From NCBI RefSeq assembly GCF_014358075.1, contig NZ_JACONT010000001.1, positions 186,001-250,000 on the forward strand: a stretch of 64,000 nt of DNA, in the 5' to 3' direction. The translations under genes were made by a program, and so were the position numbers. Shown piece by piece: positions 33,225-43,210 of this stretch. Position 1 is the stretch's first letter; every line of letters begins with the position of its first letter. This DNA is from Sphingomonas albertensis (GTDB lineage: Bacteria > Pseudomonadota > Alphaproteobacteria > Sphingomonadales > Sphingomonadaceae). The notes below the pieces were generated by a model. It saw only the letters and a program-made list of their open reading frames with translations, had not been told where the DNA came from and made no database searches.

Positions 33225-33788
33225 TCACGCGGTGGTTCGCCGGAAACAGCACGCCTCGTGGTCGTCGACTAGCCCGCACGCCTGCATCCACGCATAGACG
33301 ATGACCGGCCCGACGAACTTGAACCCGCGCTGCTTGAGCGCCGCGGACAGCGCCTCCGATGCCGGCGACCGGGTCAGCGCCTTCTCGCCATCGCCGATGA
33401 CAGGGGAGCCGTCGACGAAGCGCCAGACGAAATCGGCGAAATCTTCGCCGGCGTCGCGCATCGCCAGATAGGCGCGGGCGTTGCCGATCGTCGCTTCGAT
33501 CTTGGCGCGCGAGCGAACGATGCCGGCATTGGCAAGCATCGCCGTGACGTCGTCCTCGCCGAACCCAGCAACGGTCTCGGGGTCGAAGCCCGCGAATGCC
33601 GCACGAAACGCATCGCGCTTTCGCAGGATCGTGATCCAGGCCAACCCGGCCTGAAACCCGTCGAGCATCAGCTTTTCCCACAGCGCGCGCGGATCGCGTT
33701 CGGGCACGCCCCATTCGGCATCGTGATAGGCGGCAAGCAACGGATCGCTTTGCGCCCAGCGACAGCGCGTGACGCCCGAAATCGTCAT
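33225..33788 (-). CDS. tag: DNA-3-methyladenine glycosylase I
   Basis: 187-aa base-excision repair enzyme, the standard length for Tag, that removes 3-methyladenine from alkylated DNA. Zinc ligands of the family are present: Cys9, His22, His177 and Cys181. The active-site WEKLMLDGFQAGLAW segment contains the conserved Glu38. The ATG at 33788 matches the usual N-terminus TRCRWA. The longer upstream frame is not Tag-like. Convergent with the cupin gene and not obviously linked to its neighbours. Confidence 0.94.
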   Translation of the reverse strand: MTISGVTRCRWAQSDPLLAAYHDAEWGVPERDPRALWEKLMLDGFQAGLAWITILRKRDAFRAAFAGFDPETVAGFGEDDVTAMLANAGIVRSRAKIEATIGNARAYLAMRDAGEDFADFVWRFVDGSPVIGDGEKALTRSPASEALSAALKQRGFKFVGPVIVYAWMQACGLVDDHEACCFRRTTA

Positions 33789-34061
33789 GTCGGGCACCGC
33801 GAGGTTTGATCGGGAATTGTCATGTTGCCCGGTACGATGCGCGGTTTGCGCGCCTCTGTCGATCCTGCGCCGCTGTGTCGCGCACCGAGAATGGATCGGA
33901 ACTTGCCAGCGTCTGGTGCGATAGCGAAGGTGGTGAAGGGCACCGAAGACGGTGTGAATTGCCGAGAGAGGATCGCTGGACGCCATGCCGACCGACCTAC
34001 CGTTCACCAAGCGCGCGGGCACCCCCCGTTCGGATACCATGATCGACGACGGATGGTTGTC

Positions 34062-35264
34062 ATGAGTGCTGCCCCGACCGCACGGGCGGTCGCGATCGGT
34101 GAGCGGGTCGAGCGGTTCGTGCGCGATGAAGTCATACCCTTCGAGCACGATCCGCGGCGCGGCCCCCATGGCCCGTCGGACGATCTCGTCCACGAGATGC
34201 GGGGGCTGGCACGCGAGGCCGGCGTGCTGACGCCGCACATTCTCGGCGATGGCGAGCACCTGACCCAGGCGGAGACCGCGTATGTGCTGATCCGCTCGGG
34301 CCTGTCGCCGCTCGGTCCGCTGGCCTGCAACACGATGGCCCCCGATGAAGGCAATATGTACCTGATCGGCAAGGCCGGTACGACGGCGCAGAAGGCGCGT
34401 TTCCTGGCGCCGATGATCGCCGGCCATGCGCGGTCGGCGTTCTTCATGACCGAGCCGGCGGCAGAAGGGGGCGCAGGCTCCGATCCGTCGATGATGCAGA
34501 CGACCGCGCGGCTCGACGGCAACCACTGGGTGATCGACGGGCGCAAGGCGTTCATCACCGGGGCCGACGGCGCGAAGGTCGGCATCGTCATGGCGCGTAC
34601 GGACGCGGGCGACGGAAAGCTCGCGGCGACGATGTTCCTGGTCGACCTGCCCGATCCGGCGATCCGCATCGAACGCGTGCTCGATACGATCGACAGCTCG
34701 ATGCCGGGCGGTCACGCGGTAATCGCGATCGGCGGTCTACGTGTCTCGTCAGACGCGATCCTCGGCGCGCCGCATGAGGGGTTTCGCTACGCTCAGGTGC
34801 GGCTGTCCCCGGCACGATTGTCGCACTGCATGCGCTGGCTCGGCGCGTGCATCCGCGCCAACGAGATCGCTGTCGATTATGCCTGTCGCCGTCACGCGTT
34901 CGGCAAGCCGCTGATCGATCACGAGGGTGTCGGCTTCATGCTGGCCGAGAATATGATCGACCTCCGCCAGGCCGAACTGATGATCGACTGGTGCGCCGGG
35001 GTGCTCGATACCGGATCGCTCGGCACCGCGGAAAGTTCGATGGCCAAGGTCGCGGTGTCGGAGGCGCTGATGCGGATCGCCGACCGGTGTGTCCAGGTAA
35101 TGGGCGGTACGGGCGTGACCGGCGATACTATCGTCGAGCAGGTGTTCCGTGAGATCCGCGCCTTCCGCATCTACGACGGCCCGACCGAAGTCCATAAATG
35201 GAGCCTCGCCAAGAAGATCAAGCGCGACTGGAAGGCGGCGCAGGCCTGCGAAGTTCAGGGTTGA
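34062..35264 (+). CDS. Acyl-CoA dehydrogenase family protein (ACAD10/11-like)
   Basis: About 400-aa FAD-dependent acyl-CoA dehydrogenase. FFMTEPAAEGGAGSDPS marks the FAD/substrate region, QVMGGTGVTGDT the helical domain, and RIYDGPTEVHKWSLAKKI the C-terminal end typical of the ACAD10/11 group. The exact acyl substrate cannot be read. The start is uncertain: ATG at 34062 is preferred, ATG at 34053 is possible, and neither has a strong ribosome site. The 273-base gap to tag shows no other gene. It stands alone rather than in a beta-oxidation operon. Confidence 0.86.
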   Translation: MSAAPTARAVAIGERVERFVRDEVIPFEHDPRRGPHGPSDDLVHEMRGLAREAGVLTPHILGDGEHLTQAETAYVLIRSGLSPLGPLACNTMAPDEGNMYLIGKAGTTAQKARFLAPMIAGHARSAFFMTEPAAEGGAGSDPSMMQTTARLDGNHWVIDGRKAFITGADGAKVGIVMARTDAGDGKLAATMFLVDLPDPAIRIERVLDTIDSSMPGGHAVIAIGGLRVSSDAILGAPHEGFRYAQVRLSPARLSHCMRWLGACIRANEIAVDYACRRHAFGKPLIDHEGVGFMLAENMIDLRQAELMIDWCAGVLDTGSLGTAESSMAKVAVSEALMRIADRCVQVMGGTGVTGDTIVEQVFREIRAFRIYDGPTEVHKWSLAKKIKRDWKAAQACEVQG

Positions 35265-35276
35265 ACGAGGCGCTTT

Positions 35277-36587
35277 TCAGGACGAGCGTGGGCCAAGTGT
35301 CATAGTGAACCGCAGCCCCCTGCCGCCGGGACCGGTCGCGACGTCGAGGACGCCGTGGTGCGCGCGGGCGACCCGGTCGACGATCGACAGGCCGATCCCC
35401 GAGCCTTCGGAGCGGGAGCCGTCGGTGCGCCAGAAGCGGTCCTTCAGCCGTGCGAGTTGGTCGGGCGCGACGCCGTCGCCATCGTCGGTGACGCTGAGGG
35501 AGGGGCCCGGCCCGATCTGGACGACGATTGCGGTGCCGGGCGGGGTGTGGCGCACGGCGTTGTCGACGAGGTTCTCCAGCGCGAGGACGATGGCGCCCGG
35601 ATAGCCGGTGCCGCCGACGTCCGACGACTGGTCTTCGAGCGCGATCGTTCGTCCGCCTCCGATGATTTCCGGCGCGCGACCGGCGACCACGGCTCCGGCC
35701 AGTGCGAGGAGGTCGAGCGGTTCGCCGTCCTCCTCGACCGGCCGTTCGAGATCGGCGAGTGCGAGCAGTTGCGTCACCACGCGGGCGGCGCGGTCGACCG
35801 CGGCGAGCACCCCCGCCTTCACGGCCGCGTCGTCGACCGCATCCGCGCGCAGGCGGATCACCGCGAGCGGCGTGCGCAATTCGTGCGCGATGTCCGCGGC
35901 GAACGCGGCCTGCGTGCGGAAGCCGTCCTCTAGGCGGTCGAGCGCCTCGTTGGTGGCCATGGCGAGCGGCTCGACCTCGGACGGCAGCGTGCCGCGTGGC
36001 AACCGCGTGTCGAGCGTGCGCGGGCCGATCGCGGCTGCGGTCGCCGACACCGCCTGCATCCGTCGGGTGAGGCGTCGGGTCAGCAGCGCGCCGATCAGCG
36101 GCACCAGCGCGGCGATCGGCAGGACGAGCAGCGCGAACCGTTTCAGGAATGCGCTGACGATATCGTCGGTGACGACTTCGGGCGCGGCGCTGTCCTGCGA
36201 GGCGACGATCCACCGGCCGCCTCGCGTCGGCAGGCTGTACGCCTCGACCACCCCGCGGCGAAAGAAATGCGAGCCCTGATCCAGCGTTGCCGCGGCGATG
36301 ACGGGCGGGCGGGCGGGCCCTTTTGCCAACAGGACCGCGCGGTTCCGGTCGATGACCGCGATCGCCATGCCATCGGTCAGCGCGTCGCTGCGAAGCGCGG
36401 CGTACGAGGGCAGGGCGCTCGCGACGATCGCCGCCTGTTGGCGGAGCAGCCGCCGCTGGTAATGATCGGCGGTACTATGGAGCAGCGCTGCGACGCCGAG
36501 CGACAGCGCGATCGTCGCGATCAATGCGGTGACGATGTGGAGTGCGACGAACTGACCCAGCAGGGATCGGGGCAACCTCGGCTTCAC
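35277..36587 (-). CDS. Two-component sensor histidine kinase
   Basis: 436-aa membrane kinase of the EnvZ/QseC class. Transmembrane segments at about 11-35 and 150-170 frame a periplasmic sensor of roughly 110 residues. A HAMP-like linker follows, then the H-box with His235 in IAHELRTP, the N-box NLVDNAVRHTP and the glycine boxes DDGDGV and GSGIGLSI. The GTG start overlaps the response regulator stop (GTGA). Divergent from the RND efflux operon, so it probably senses the exported metal or toxic compound (inference). Confidence 0.92.
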   Translation of the reverse strand: MKPRLPRSLLGQFVALHIVTALIATIALSLGVAALLHSTADHYQRRLLRQQAAIVASALPSYAALRSDALTDGMAIAVIDRNRAVLLAKGPARPPVIAAATLDQGSHFFRRGVVEAYSLPTRGGRWIVASQDSAAPEVVTDDIVSAFLKRFALLVLPIAALVPLIGALLTRRLTRRMQAVSATAAAIGPRTLDTRLPRGTLPSEVEPLAMATNEALDRLEDGFRTQAAFAADIAHELRTPLAVIRLRADAVDDAAVKAGVLAAVDRAARVVTQLLALADLERPVEEDGEPLDLLALAGAVVAGRAPEIIGGGRTIALEDQSSDVGGTGYPGAIVLALENLVDNAVRHTPPGTAIVVQIGPGPSLSVTDDGDGVAPDQLARLKDRFWRTDGSRSEGSGIGLSIVDRVARAHHGVLDVATGPGGRGLRFTMTLGPRSS

Positions 36588-37258
36588 GGCTTGCAGACGA
36601 TCATGTAGCCGACGCCGCGCACCGTCTCGATCCGCGCGCCGCTATCTGCATCGTCGAGTTTCTTCCGCAGGCGGTGGACATAGACCTCGACCGCGTTCGA
36701 GCCGAGATCGCCGCCCAGTCCGAACAGATGATCCTCGGCGATCCGCTTCGGTACGACGTTGCCGGCGCGCCGCAGCAGCAGTTCGAGAAGCTCGGTCTCG
36801 CGCACCGATAGCGCGATCGCCGCGTCCGCGACCCGCACCAGCCGCGTTTCGAGATCGAAGCTGAGGCGGCCGCACGTCAGCGACCGGCCGATATACCCCC
36901 CCTGGCGTCGCAGCACCGCGAGCAGGCGGGCGTGGAGTTCATCGACGTCGAACGGCTTCACCAGGTAATCGTCGGCGCCTTCGTTGAGCCCGCGGATGCG
37001 CGCCTCGATCGCGCCGCGCGCGGTGAGGATCAGCACCGGGCGAGTGTCGCCGCGCCCGCGCAACCGGTGCAGCAGCGAAAGCCCGTCCTCGTCCGGCAGC
37101 CCCAGATCGAGCAGGATCGCGGCATAGTCGCCGTGCTGGAGATAGGCGTCCGCTTCGTCGCCGCTGCGCGCGAGATCGACCGCGAAGCCGCGCGGGGACA
37201 GCGCTGCGGTCAGGGCCTGGGCGAGATCGCGGTCGTCCTCGATCAGCAATACCCGCAT
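36584..37258 (-). CDS. OmpR-family response regulator
   Basis: 224-aa regulator with a receiver domain (acidic pocket EDD 7-9, phospho-acceptor Asp51, Lys101 in YLVKPFD) and a C-terminal winged-helix DNA-binding domain (about 125-222, ending RGVGYMIVCKP). First gene of a pair with the histidine kinase. The 95-base gap to the divergent efflux operon would hold its operator. The internal ATG giving MRVLLIEDD is preferred over an upstream start because it matches the family. Confidence 0.93.
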   Translation of the reverse strand: MRVLLIEDDRDLAQALTAALSPRGFAVDLARSGDEADAYLQHGDYAAILLDLGLPDEDGLSLLHRLRGRGDTRPVLILTARGAIEARIRGLNEGADDYLVKPFDVDELHARLLAVLRRQGGYIGRSLTCGRLSFDLETRLVRVADAAIALSVRETELLELLLRRAGNVVPKRIAEDHLFGLGGDLGSNAVEVYVHRLRKKLDDADSGARIETVRGVGYMIVCKP

Positions 37259-37353
37259 CGATCTTCGCCTCGTTTGGGTGCAGCGCAGCATCCGTAAGCG
37301 CGCTGTAAGCCAGCGACGCTACCGGCTCCAGTCTAATCCCCAAGGGGCTGATT

Positions 37354-38616
37354 ATGCACGCATCGACGACACCCGAAACGCTCCCCCCGACCCGCGCGCT
37401 GTCTCGTTCCGCGCAGATACGCTGGCTGGGAATCGCGGCCGCCATGATCGTCGGACTGGTGCTGATCGTCGCGCTGATCGGCAAGCTCACGCATCACGAA
37501 CCCGCGCCGGCACCGGTCGCGCCGGCGGGAACGTTCCGGCCGACAAAGGACCAGATGACCGGTCTGACGACGATGCGCGTCGGCTATGGCGCGTCCGATG
37601 CGCGGACGCTGGCGAGTGGCGCGATCACCGTCGACGGCGACCGCAGCACGCCGGTGCTGATGCCCTATTCTGGGCAGGTGGTGCGCGTGCTCGCGGACGC
37701 CGGGCAGCATGTGACGCAGGGCCAGCCGTTGCTGCTGATCAAGACCAGCGATTTCGTCGATGCGCGCAGCGGCCTGTTCGCGGCACGCGCGGCGGCGCAG
37801 AACGCGCAGGCGCAACTCGCCACCGCGGAGCGGACCGCGGAGCGCCAGCGGCAGATCTACGAGACGGCCGGCGGCGCGCTGAAGGATTATCAGCAGGCCA
37901 AGACCGATCTCGCCGCCGCGCAGGCGACCGCGCGTACGGCGCAGGCCGCGCTGGGGGCAGCACGCGACAAGCTGGCGATCCTCGGCAAGTCGCAGGGCGA
38001 GATCGCGCGGTTGGAGAGCGTCGGCGAAGTGTCCGGCATCCATGACGTGACGACGCTGCACGCGCCGATCTCCGGTCTGATCGCGACGCGCGACGTGTCC
38101 GCAGGACAATATCTGTCGCAGGGCGGCGACAAGCCGGTGATGACGATCACCGATCCGTCGCGCGTCTGGCTGATCGCGCAACTCGCCGAGGGCGATGCGA
38201 GCGCGGTGCATCTCGGCGACAGCGTCACCGTGACGACGCCCGCGCTGCCGGGGCGCAGCTTCCACGCGACGATCGACCTGGTCGGCGCCGCGCTCGATCC
38301 GCAGAGCCACCGCCTGCCGGTGCGCGCGACCATCGCCAACCCGGACGGCGCGCTCAAACCGCAGATGTTCGCGAGCTTCTCGATCCAGCGCCCGCACAGC
38401 GGCGACGCGCTGCTGGTCCCCGCCGAGGCGGTGATCCATGAAGGCGACGATGCCCGCGTCTGGGTGGTCCGGCCCGACGGCTTGCTGGTCGCGCGCACGG
38501 TCACGGCCGGCGAGGAGCAGGACGGCAAAGTCGCGATCGTCGCCGGGCTCAAGTCAGGCGAGCGCATCGTCACGGCGGGCGCGCTGTTCGTCAACGAAGC
38601 CGGTCTCGGCGAATGA
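37354..38616 (+). CDS. RND efflux periplasmic adaptor (CzcB/CusB-like)
   Basis: 420-aa membrane-fusion protein. One N-terminal transmembrane anchor (about 22-44), then barrel-sandwich segments YSGQVVRVLADAGQHV and APISGLIATRDVSAGQ around a coiled-coil hairpin (about 140-215). The beta-barrel and membrane-proximal parts follow. It links the inner-membrane pump to the outer-membrane channel. AAGGGG lies six bases before the ATG. Overlaps the pump gene by four bases. Confidence 0.91.
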   Translation: MHASTTPETLPPTRALSRSAQIRWLGIAAAMIVGLVLIVALIGKLTHHEPAPAPVAPAGTFRPTKDQMTGLTTMRVGYGASDARTLASGAITVDGDRSTPVLMPYSGQVVRVLADAGQHVTQGQPLLLIKTSDFVDARSGLFAARAAAQNAQAQLATAERTAERQRQIYETAGGALKDYQQAKTDLAAAQATARTAQAALGAARDKLAILGKSQGEIARLESVGEVSGIHDVTTLHAPISGLIATRDVSAGQYLSQGGDKPVMTITDPSRVWLIAQLAEGDASAVHLGDSVTVTTPALPGRSFHATIDLVGAALDPQSHRLPVRATIANPDGALKPQMFASFSIQRPHSGDALLVPAEAVIHEGDDARVWVVRPDGLLVARTVTAGEEQDGKVAIVAGLKSGERIVTAGALFVNEAGLGE

Positions 38617-41600
38617 ACCGGATCGTCGAGTTCGCGCTGCGTCAGCGGCTGCTGATCGTCGGGATCTTCGTGGCCATGCTGGTGGCGGGGGGCGTCGGCT
38701 TCTACAATCTCAATATCGAGGCGTATCCCGATCCGGTCCCGCCGATGGTCGAGATCATCACGCAGACGCAAGGCCTGTCGGCCGAGGAGATGGAGCGCAA
38801 CGTCACCATCCCGATCGAGGTCGGCATGGCGGGCATTCCGCATCTGACCGCGATCCGCGCGATCTCGCTGTTCGGGCTGTCGGACATCAAGATCCAGTTC
38901 AGCTACGACCTGACCAACGATCAGGCCAAGCAACAGGTCATCAACCGCCTGTCGCAGCTCCCCCCGCTCCAGGGTGGTGCCCAGCCGACCTTGTCCCCGA
39001 CCAGCCCGGTCGGCGAGATCTTCCGCTATAAGATCACCGCGCCGAAGGGCTATTCGGTGATGGACCTCAAGACGTTGCAGGACTGGGTCCTCCAGCGTCG
39101 GTTCAAGCGCATCCCGGGCGTGATCGACGTCACCGGATGGGGCGGCAAGCTGCGCGCCTATGACGTGGTGATCGACAACGACCGGCTCGCCGCGCACAAC
39201 GTCACGGTCGCGCAGGTGCTGGCGGCTCTCGGCAAGAGCGACGGCAATGTCGGCGGCCAGACGATCAACTTCGGGTCGCAGGCGGCGATCGTCCGCGGTA
39301 TCGGCCTGATCCAGTCGGTGTCGGGGATCGAGAACGTGCTGGTCGGCACCGGCGGCGGCCAGCCCGTCCTGTTGAAGGACGTCGCGCATGTCCGCATCGG
39401 CAACGAACCGCGGCTTGGCATCGCCGGCTACAACGATCAGGACGACATCGTTCAGGGCATCGTCCTGATGCAGCGCGGCGCGCAGTCTATGCCGACGATC
39501 CTGGCCGTTCAGAAGGAAGTGTCCGACATCAACGCGTCGGGCATCCTGCCGCCGGGCGTCCATCTCGACCGGGTATATGATCGCTCCGACCTGATCCACC
39601 TGACGATTCACACCGTGCTGGAGAACATGGTGGTCGGCATCCTGCTGATCTTCGCGCTCCAGTGGATTTTCCTCGGCAATCTGCGCAGCGCGATCATCGT
39701 CTCGGCGACGATCCCGTTCGCACTCGCCTTCGCGATCCTGATCCTGGTGTTGCAGGGCGAGAGCGCCAATCTCCTCTCGGTCGGCGCACTCGATTTCGGG
39801 CTCGTGGTCGATGCGTGCGTCATCATGGTCGAGAACATCTTCCGCCACATGGTCGAGCGATCCGCGCATGTGGAAAACGGGAAGGGCCATTACACGCTCG
39901 CCAACCGCTTCTCGGCGGTGCTCGGCGCCAGCTCCGAGGTGAGCCGCGGGATCTTCTTTGCCGCCGCGATCATCATCGCCAGCTTCCTTCCGCTGTTCAC
40001 GCTGACCGGCGTCGAGAGCCATATCTTCGGGCCGATGGCGAAGACCTATGCCTATGCGATCTCCGGCGGGCTGATCGCCACCTTCACGGTCGCGCCGGTG
40101 CTGGCGACGTTGCTGCTGCCCGACAAATTGTCGGAAGTGGAGACGTGGATCGTCGGCAAGCTGCGCCGCGTCTACGAGCCGGCGGCGGCGTTCGCGCTGG
40201 GCAACCGGGTCGTCGCGATCGGTGGCGCGCTGCTGCTGATGGCGGTCGCTCTGGTCGGCGTGCGGTCCCTCGGGATCGAGTTCCTGCCGCATCTCGAAGA
40301 GGGCAACATGTACATCCGCGCGACGCTGCCCGCGTCGGTCAGCCTCGAGGCGGGGCAGCCGGTGGTCAACGGCGTCCGCCGCATCCTGATGCAATATCCC
40401 GAAGTGCAGGCGGTATTGTCCGCGCATGGCCGTCCCGACGACGGCACCGACTCGACCGGCTTCTTCAACGCCGAGTATTTCGTGCCGCTGAAGCCGTTCG
40501 ACACCTGGCCGAGTGGCGTCACCAAGGAGACGCTGACCGAGGAACTGTCGAAGCGGCTGTCGGCCAAATATCCCGGCGTCGACTTCTCATTCTCGCAGAT
40601 CGTCGAGGATAACGTCGAGGAAGCGGCTTCGGGTGTGAAGGGCGCGAACTCGATCAAGCTGTTCGGCCCCGACCTGACGACGCTCGAGAAATACGCCGAC
40701 CAGATCAAGGCGCAGATGTCCAAGGTCCGCGGGATCGAGGATCTCGGCGTGTTCCAGTCGCTCGGCCAGCCGACGGTGCGGATCGACGTCGATCGCGCGC
40801 GCGCCTCGCGCTACGGTCTGACCCCCGACGACATCAACGCGACCGTCGCCGCGGCGATCGGCGGCAAGTCGAACGTCGACCTGTACGAGAAGGACACCGA
40901 TCGCCACTTCCCGATCGTCGTCCGGCTGAAACCCGAACAGCGCGACACGATCGACGCGATCCGCCGGATCACGATCGGCGCGCCGTCACCCGATGGTGCC
41001 AGCACGATCCAGGTGCCGCTGTCGGAGGTCGCCGACGTCAAGCTCACCTCGGGCGCGTCGTTCATCTACCGCGAGCATCAGGAGCGCTACATCCCGATCA
41101 AGTTCTCGGTCCGCGGCCGCGATCTCGGCGGTGCGGTCGACGAGGCGCATGCGCGGATCGAGCGGACCGTCCACCTGCCACCCGGCTATCACCTCGAATG
41201 GGCGGGCGAACTCGACAACCTCAACAACGCGGTCGCGCGATTGGAAGTCGTGGTGCCGATCAGTCTGTTGGTGATCCTGCTGCTGCTCTACGCGAATTTC
41301 GGCTCGATCCGCGACAGCCTGCTCGCGTTCTCGGCGATCCCGATGGCGATCATCGGCGGCGTGCTCGCGCTGGCGCTGACCGGAACCGCGTTCAGCATCT
41401 CGTCGGCGATCGGCTTCGTCGCGCTGTTCGGGATCGCGGTGATGGACGGGATCCTCGTGGTCACGACCTACAATCACGCAGTCGACGAAGGGTTTGCGCG
41501 GGAGAACGCGCTGGCGACGACTGTACGCCATAGCCTCAGGCCGGTCGTGATGACCTGCCTCGTCGCAGCGATCGGCCTGCTCCCCGCTGCCTTGTCGAGC

Positions 41601-41789
41601 GGGATCGGCAGCCAGGTGCAGAAGCCGCTCGCGCTGGTCGTGGTCGGAGGGATGACGCTCGCGCCGATCCTGATCCTGCTGGTGCTGCCGGTGCTGATCG
41701 ACCGCTTCTCGAAGCGCGTACCGCCCGAGGATCGCGGCGCGCACGGGCGTGACGTCGGCCATCACGCCCATCCGGAGGCTCAAGCATGA
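38613..41789 (+). CDS. Heavy-metal RND efflux pump (CzcA/CusA family)
   Basis: 1058-aa proton-driven exporter. The transmembrane helix 4 motif DFGLVVDACVIMVEN gives Asp394, Asp400 and Glu407, with the 6- and 7-residue spacing of the Asp/Asp/Glu triad of CzcA. This is evidence for the heavy-metal (HME) subclass rather than drug pumps. Starts NRIVEFALRQR and ends with a His-rich tail (HGRDVGHHAHPE) that could bind metal. Which metal is unclear: the divergent two-component system and tail suggest a divalent or monovalent cation. Confidence 0.92.
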   Translation: MNRIVEFALRQRLLIVGIFVAMLVAGGVGFYNLNIEAYPDPVPPMVEIITQTQGLSAEEMERNVTIPIEVGMAGIPHLTAIRAISLFGLSDIKIQFSYDLTNDQAKQQVINRLSQLPPLQGGAQPTLSPTSPVGEIFRYKITAPKGYSVMDLKTLQDWVLQRRFKRIPGVIDVTGWGGKLRAYDVVIDNDRLAAHNVTVAQVLAALGKSDGNVGGQTINFGSQAAIVRGIGLIQSVSGIENVLVGTGGGQPVLLKDVAHVRIGNEPRLGIAGYNDQDDIVQGIVLMQRGAQSMPTILAVQKEVSDINASGILPPGVHLDRVYDRSDLIHLTIHTVLENMVVGILLIFALQWIFLGNLRSAIIVSATIPFALAFAILILVLQGESANLLSVGALDFGLVVDACVIMVENIFRHMVERSAHVENGKGHYTLANRFSAVLGASSEVSRGIFFAAAIIIASFLPLFTLTGVESHIFGPMAKTYAYAISGGLIATFTVAPVLATLLLPDKLSEVETWIVGKLRRVYEPAAAFALGNRVVAIGGALLLMAVALVGVRSLGIEFLPHLEEGNMYIRATLPASVSLEAGQPVVNGVRRILMQYPEVQAVLSAHGRPDDGTDSTGFFNAEYFVPLKPFDTWPSGVTKETLTEELSKRLSAKYPGVDFSFSQIVEDNVEEAASGVKGANSIKLFGPDLTTLEKYADQIKAQMSKVRGIEDLGVFQSLGQPTVRIDVDRARASRYGLTPDDINATVAAAIGGKSNVDLYEKDTDRHFPIVVRLKPEQRDTIDAIRRITIGAPSPDGASTIQVPLSEVADVKLTSGASFIYREHQERYIPIKFSVRGRDLGGAVDEAHARIERTVHLPPGYHLEWAGELDNLNNAVARLEVVVPISLLVILLLLYANFGSIRDSLLAFSAIPMAIIGGVLALALTGTAFSISSAIGFVALFGIAVMDGILVVTTYNHAVDEGFARENALATTVRHSLRPVVMTCLVAAIGLLPAALSSGIGSQVQKPLALVVVGGMTLAPILILLVLPVLIDRFSKRVPPEDRGAHGRDVGHHAHPEAQA

Positions 41790-43207
41790 TGCGTCTCGCC
41801 ATCCTCCTGCTCGCCGGCGTTACGAGCGCCTGCACGATCGGTCCGCGCAACCTCGACGCGCATGCCAGCCTGCCGCCCGGGCCCGCGGTGCAGACGTTTG
41901 CGCCTGCAAGCGCCGCCGCCCAATCCACTACGCTTCCAGCAGTACCGACCGAATGGTGGCGGACTTTCGGCAGCACACAGCTCGATACGCTGGTGAGCGA
42001 GGCGCAGGCGCATGCGACCGATATCGCCGTGGCGGAGGCGACGTTGCGGCAATATCGCGAGCAGGGTTCCGCCACGGCCGGCTCGGCGCTGCCGCAGGCC
42101 GATGTGAACTATCAGGCGGAGCGCACGCGGATCTCGAACGCGCTGTCGCCCGCGGTCGCGGACCAGAACCAGCAGCTCTACACGCTCTACACCGCGCAGG
42201 TGACGGTCAGCTATGCGCCCGACCTGTTCGGCGGCACGCGCTCGAAGATCCGCTCCGCCCGCGCCGCGACCGAGACGCAGCGGCAGCGGCTCGCGGCGGC
42301 GCGGACGACGGTGATCGCCAATCTGGTCGAGGCGGTGATCCAGCGCGCCTCGCTCGCCGAGCAGATCGTCGCGGCGCAGACCGCGATCGCGGTCAACCGC
42401 GACATCCTGCAGACATTGGTCAGGCGTCAGCAGCTCGGCGCGGTCGGGGCTGCCGATGTGTCGACGCAGCAGGCGGCACTGGCGACAGCGGAAGGCGCAC
42501 TCCCCCCGCTGGTCCGCGCCGAAGCGCATCAGCGCGTCGTGATCGCAACGCTGATCGGGCGCTCGGCAGGCTCGGACCTGCCGCCGCTACCAACGCTCGC
42601 ATCGCTCACCTTGCCGCGCGACTTGCCTCTGGTAGTCCCCTCCGATCTGGTCGCAAGACGCCCCGACGTGCTGGCCGCACAGGCGCAACTCGAAGGGGCA
42701 GGGGCCGATGTCGGCACTGCCATCGCCGCGCGGCTCCCCGCGATCTCGCTCAGCGGATCGGCGGGCGGCACGTCCGAACGGTTCGGCGACATATTCAAGA
42801 GCGGCAACCCGTTCTGGACGCTGATCGGCGGGATCACGCAGCCGATCTTCCACGCCGGCGCGCTCCGTCATCAGCAGCACGCCGCTGAGGCCGCGCTGGA
42901 GGGGGCGAAGGCGCAATATCGTGCCGCGGTGCTCCAGGCATTCGGCGACGTATCCGACGCGCTGACCGGTCTGCGGACCGACGCCGACGCGCTCGACTCC
43001 GCCACGCGGGCGACCGATGCGTCGGGGCGAGCGCTCGGGTTCGTCCGCCGCCAGCTCGCGCTCGGCGATGTCGGAACGCCTGCGCTGCTCAACGCCACCG
43101 CCACCGACGCGCAGGCCCGCGCGCAGGCGGTGCAGGCGCGCGCCGCACGGTTGTCGGACACGGTCGCGCTGTTCCAGGCCGCGGGCGGCGGCGTTTCGGG
43201 AGGGTAA
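41786..43207 (+). CDS. Outer membrane efflux channel lipoprotein (NodT/OprM type)
   Basis: 473-aa TolC-like channel. The N-terminus MMRLAILLLAGVTSAC has a lipobox ending at Cys16. Two homologous coiled-coil repeats follow, with the typical LDTLVSEAQAHATDIAVAEATL and SDLVARRPDVLAAQAQL segments. It completes the tripartite RND system with the two preceding genes. Overlaps the pump stop by four bases. Either of two consecutive ATGs could be the start. Confidence 0.91.
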   Translation: MMRLAILLLAGVTSACTIGPRNLDAHASLPPGPAVQTFAPASAAAQSTTLPAVPTEWWRTFGSTQLDTLVSEAQAHATDIAVAEATLRQYREQGSATAGSALPQADVNYQAERTRISNALSPAVADQNQQLYTLYTAQVTVSYAPDLFGGTRSKIRSARAATETQRQRLAAARTTVIANLVEAVIQRASLAEQIVAAQTAIAVNRDILQTLVRRQQLGAVGAADVSTQQAALATAEGALPPLVRAEAHQRVVIATLIGRSAGSDLPPLPTLASLTLPRDLPLVVPSDLVARRPDVLAAQAQLEGAGADVGTAIAARLPAISLSGSAGGTSERFGDIFKSGNPFWTLIGGITQPIFHAGALRHQQHAAEAALEGAKAQYRAAVLQAFGDVSDALTGLRTDADALDSATRATDASGRALGFVRRQLALGDVGTPALLNATATDAQARAQAVQARAARLSDTVALFQAAGGGVSGG

Positions 43208-43210
43208 TCG

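Noticed and set aside
33822-34061. N-terminal extension of the acyl-CoA dehydrogenase
   Set aside because: The extra 80 residues are Arg/Pro-rich and unlike the family, and there is no ribosome site at the upstream ATG.
37890-40427. 845-codon open frame opposite the RND adaptor and pump genes
   Set aside because: It is His/Asp/Arg-rich with no domain pattern; it is a shadow of the pump gene.
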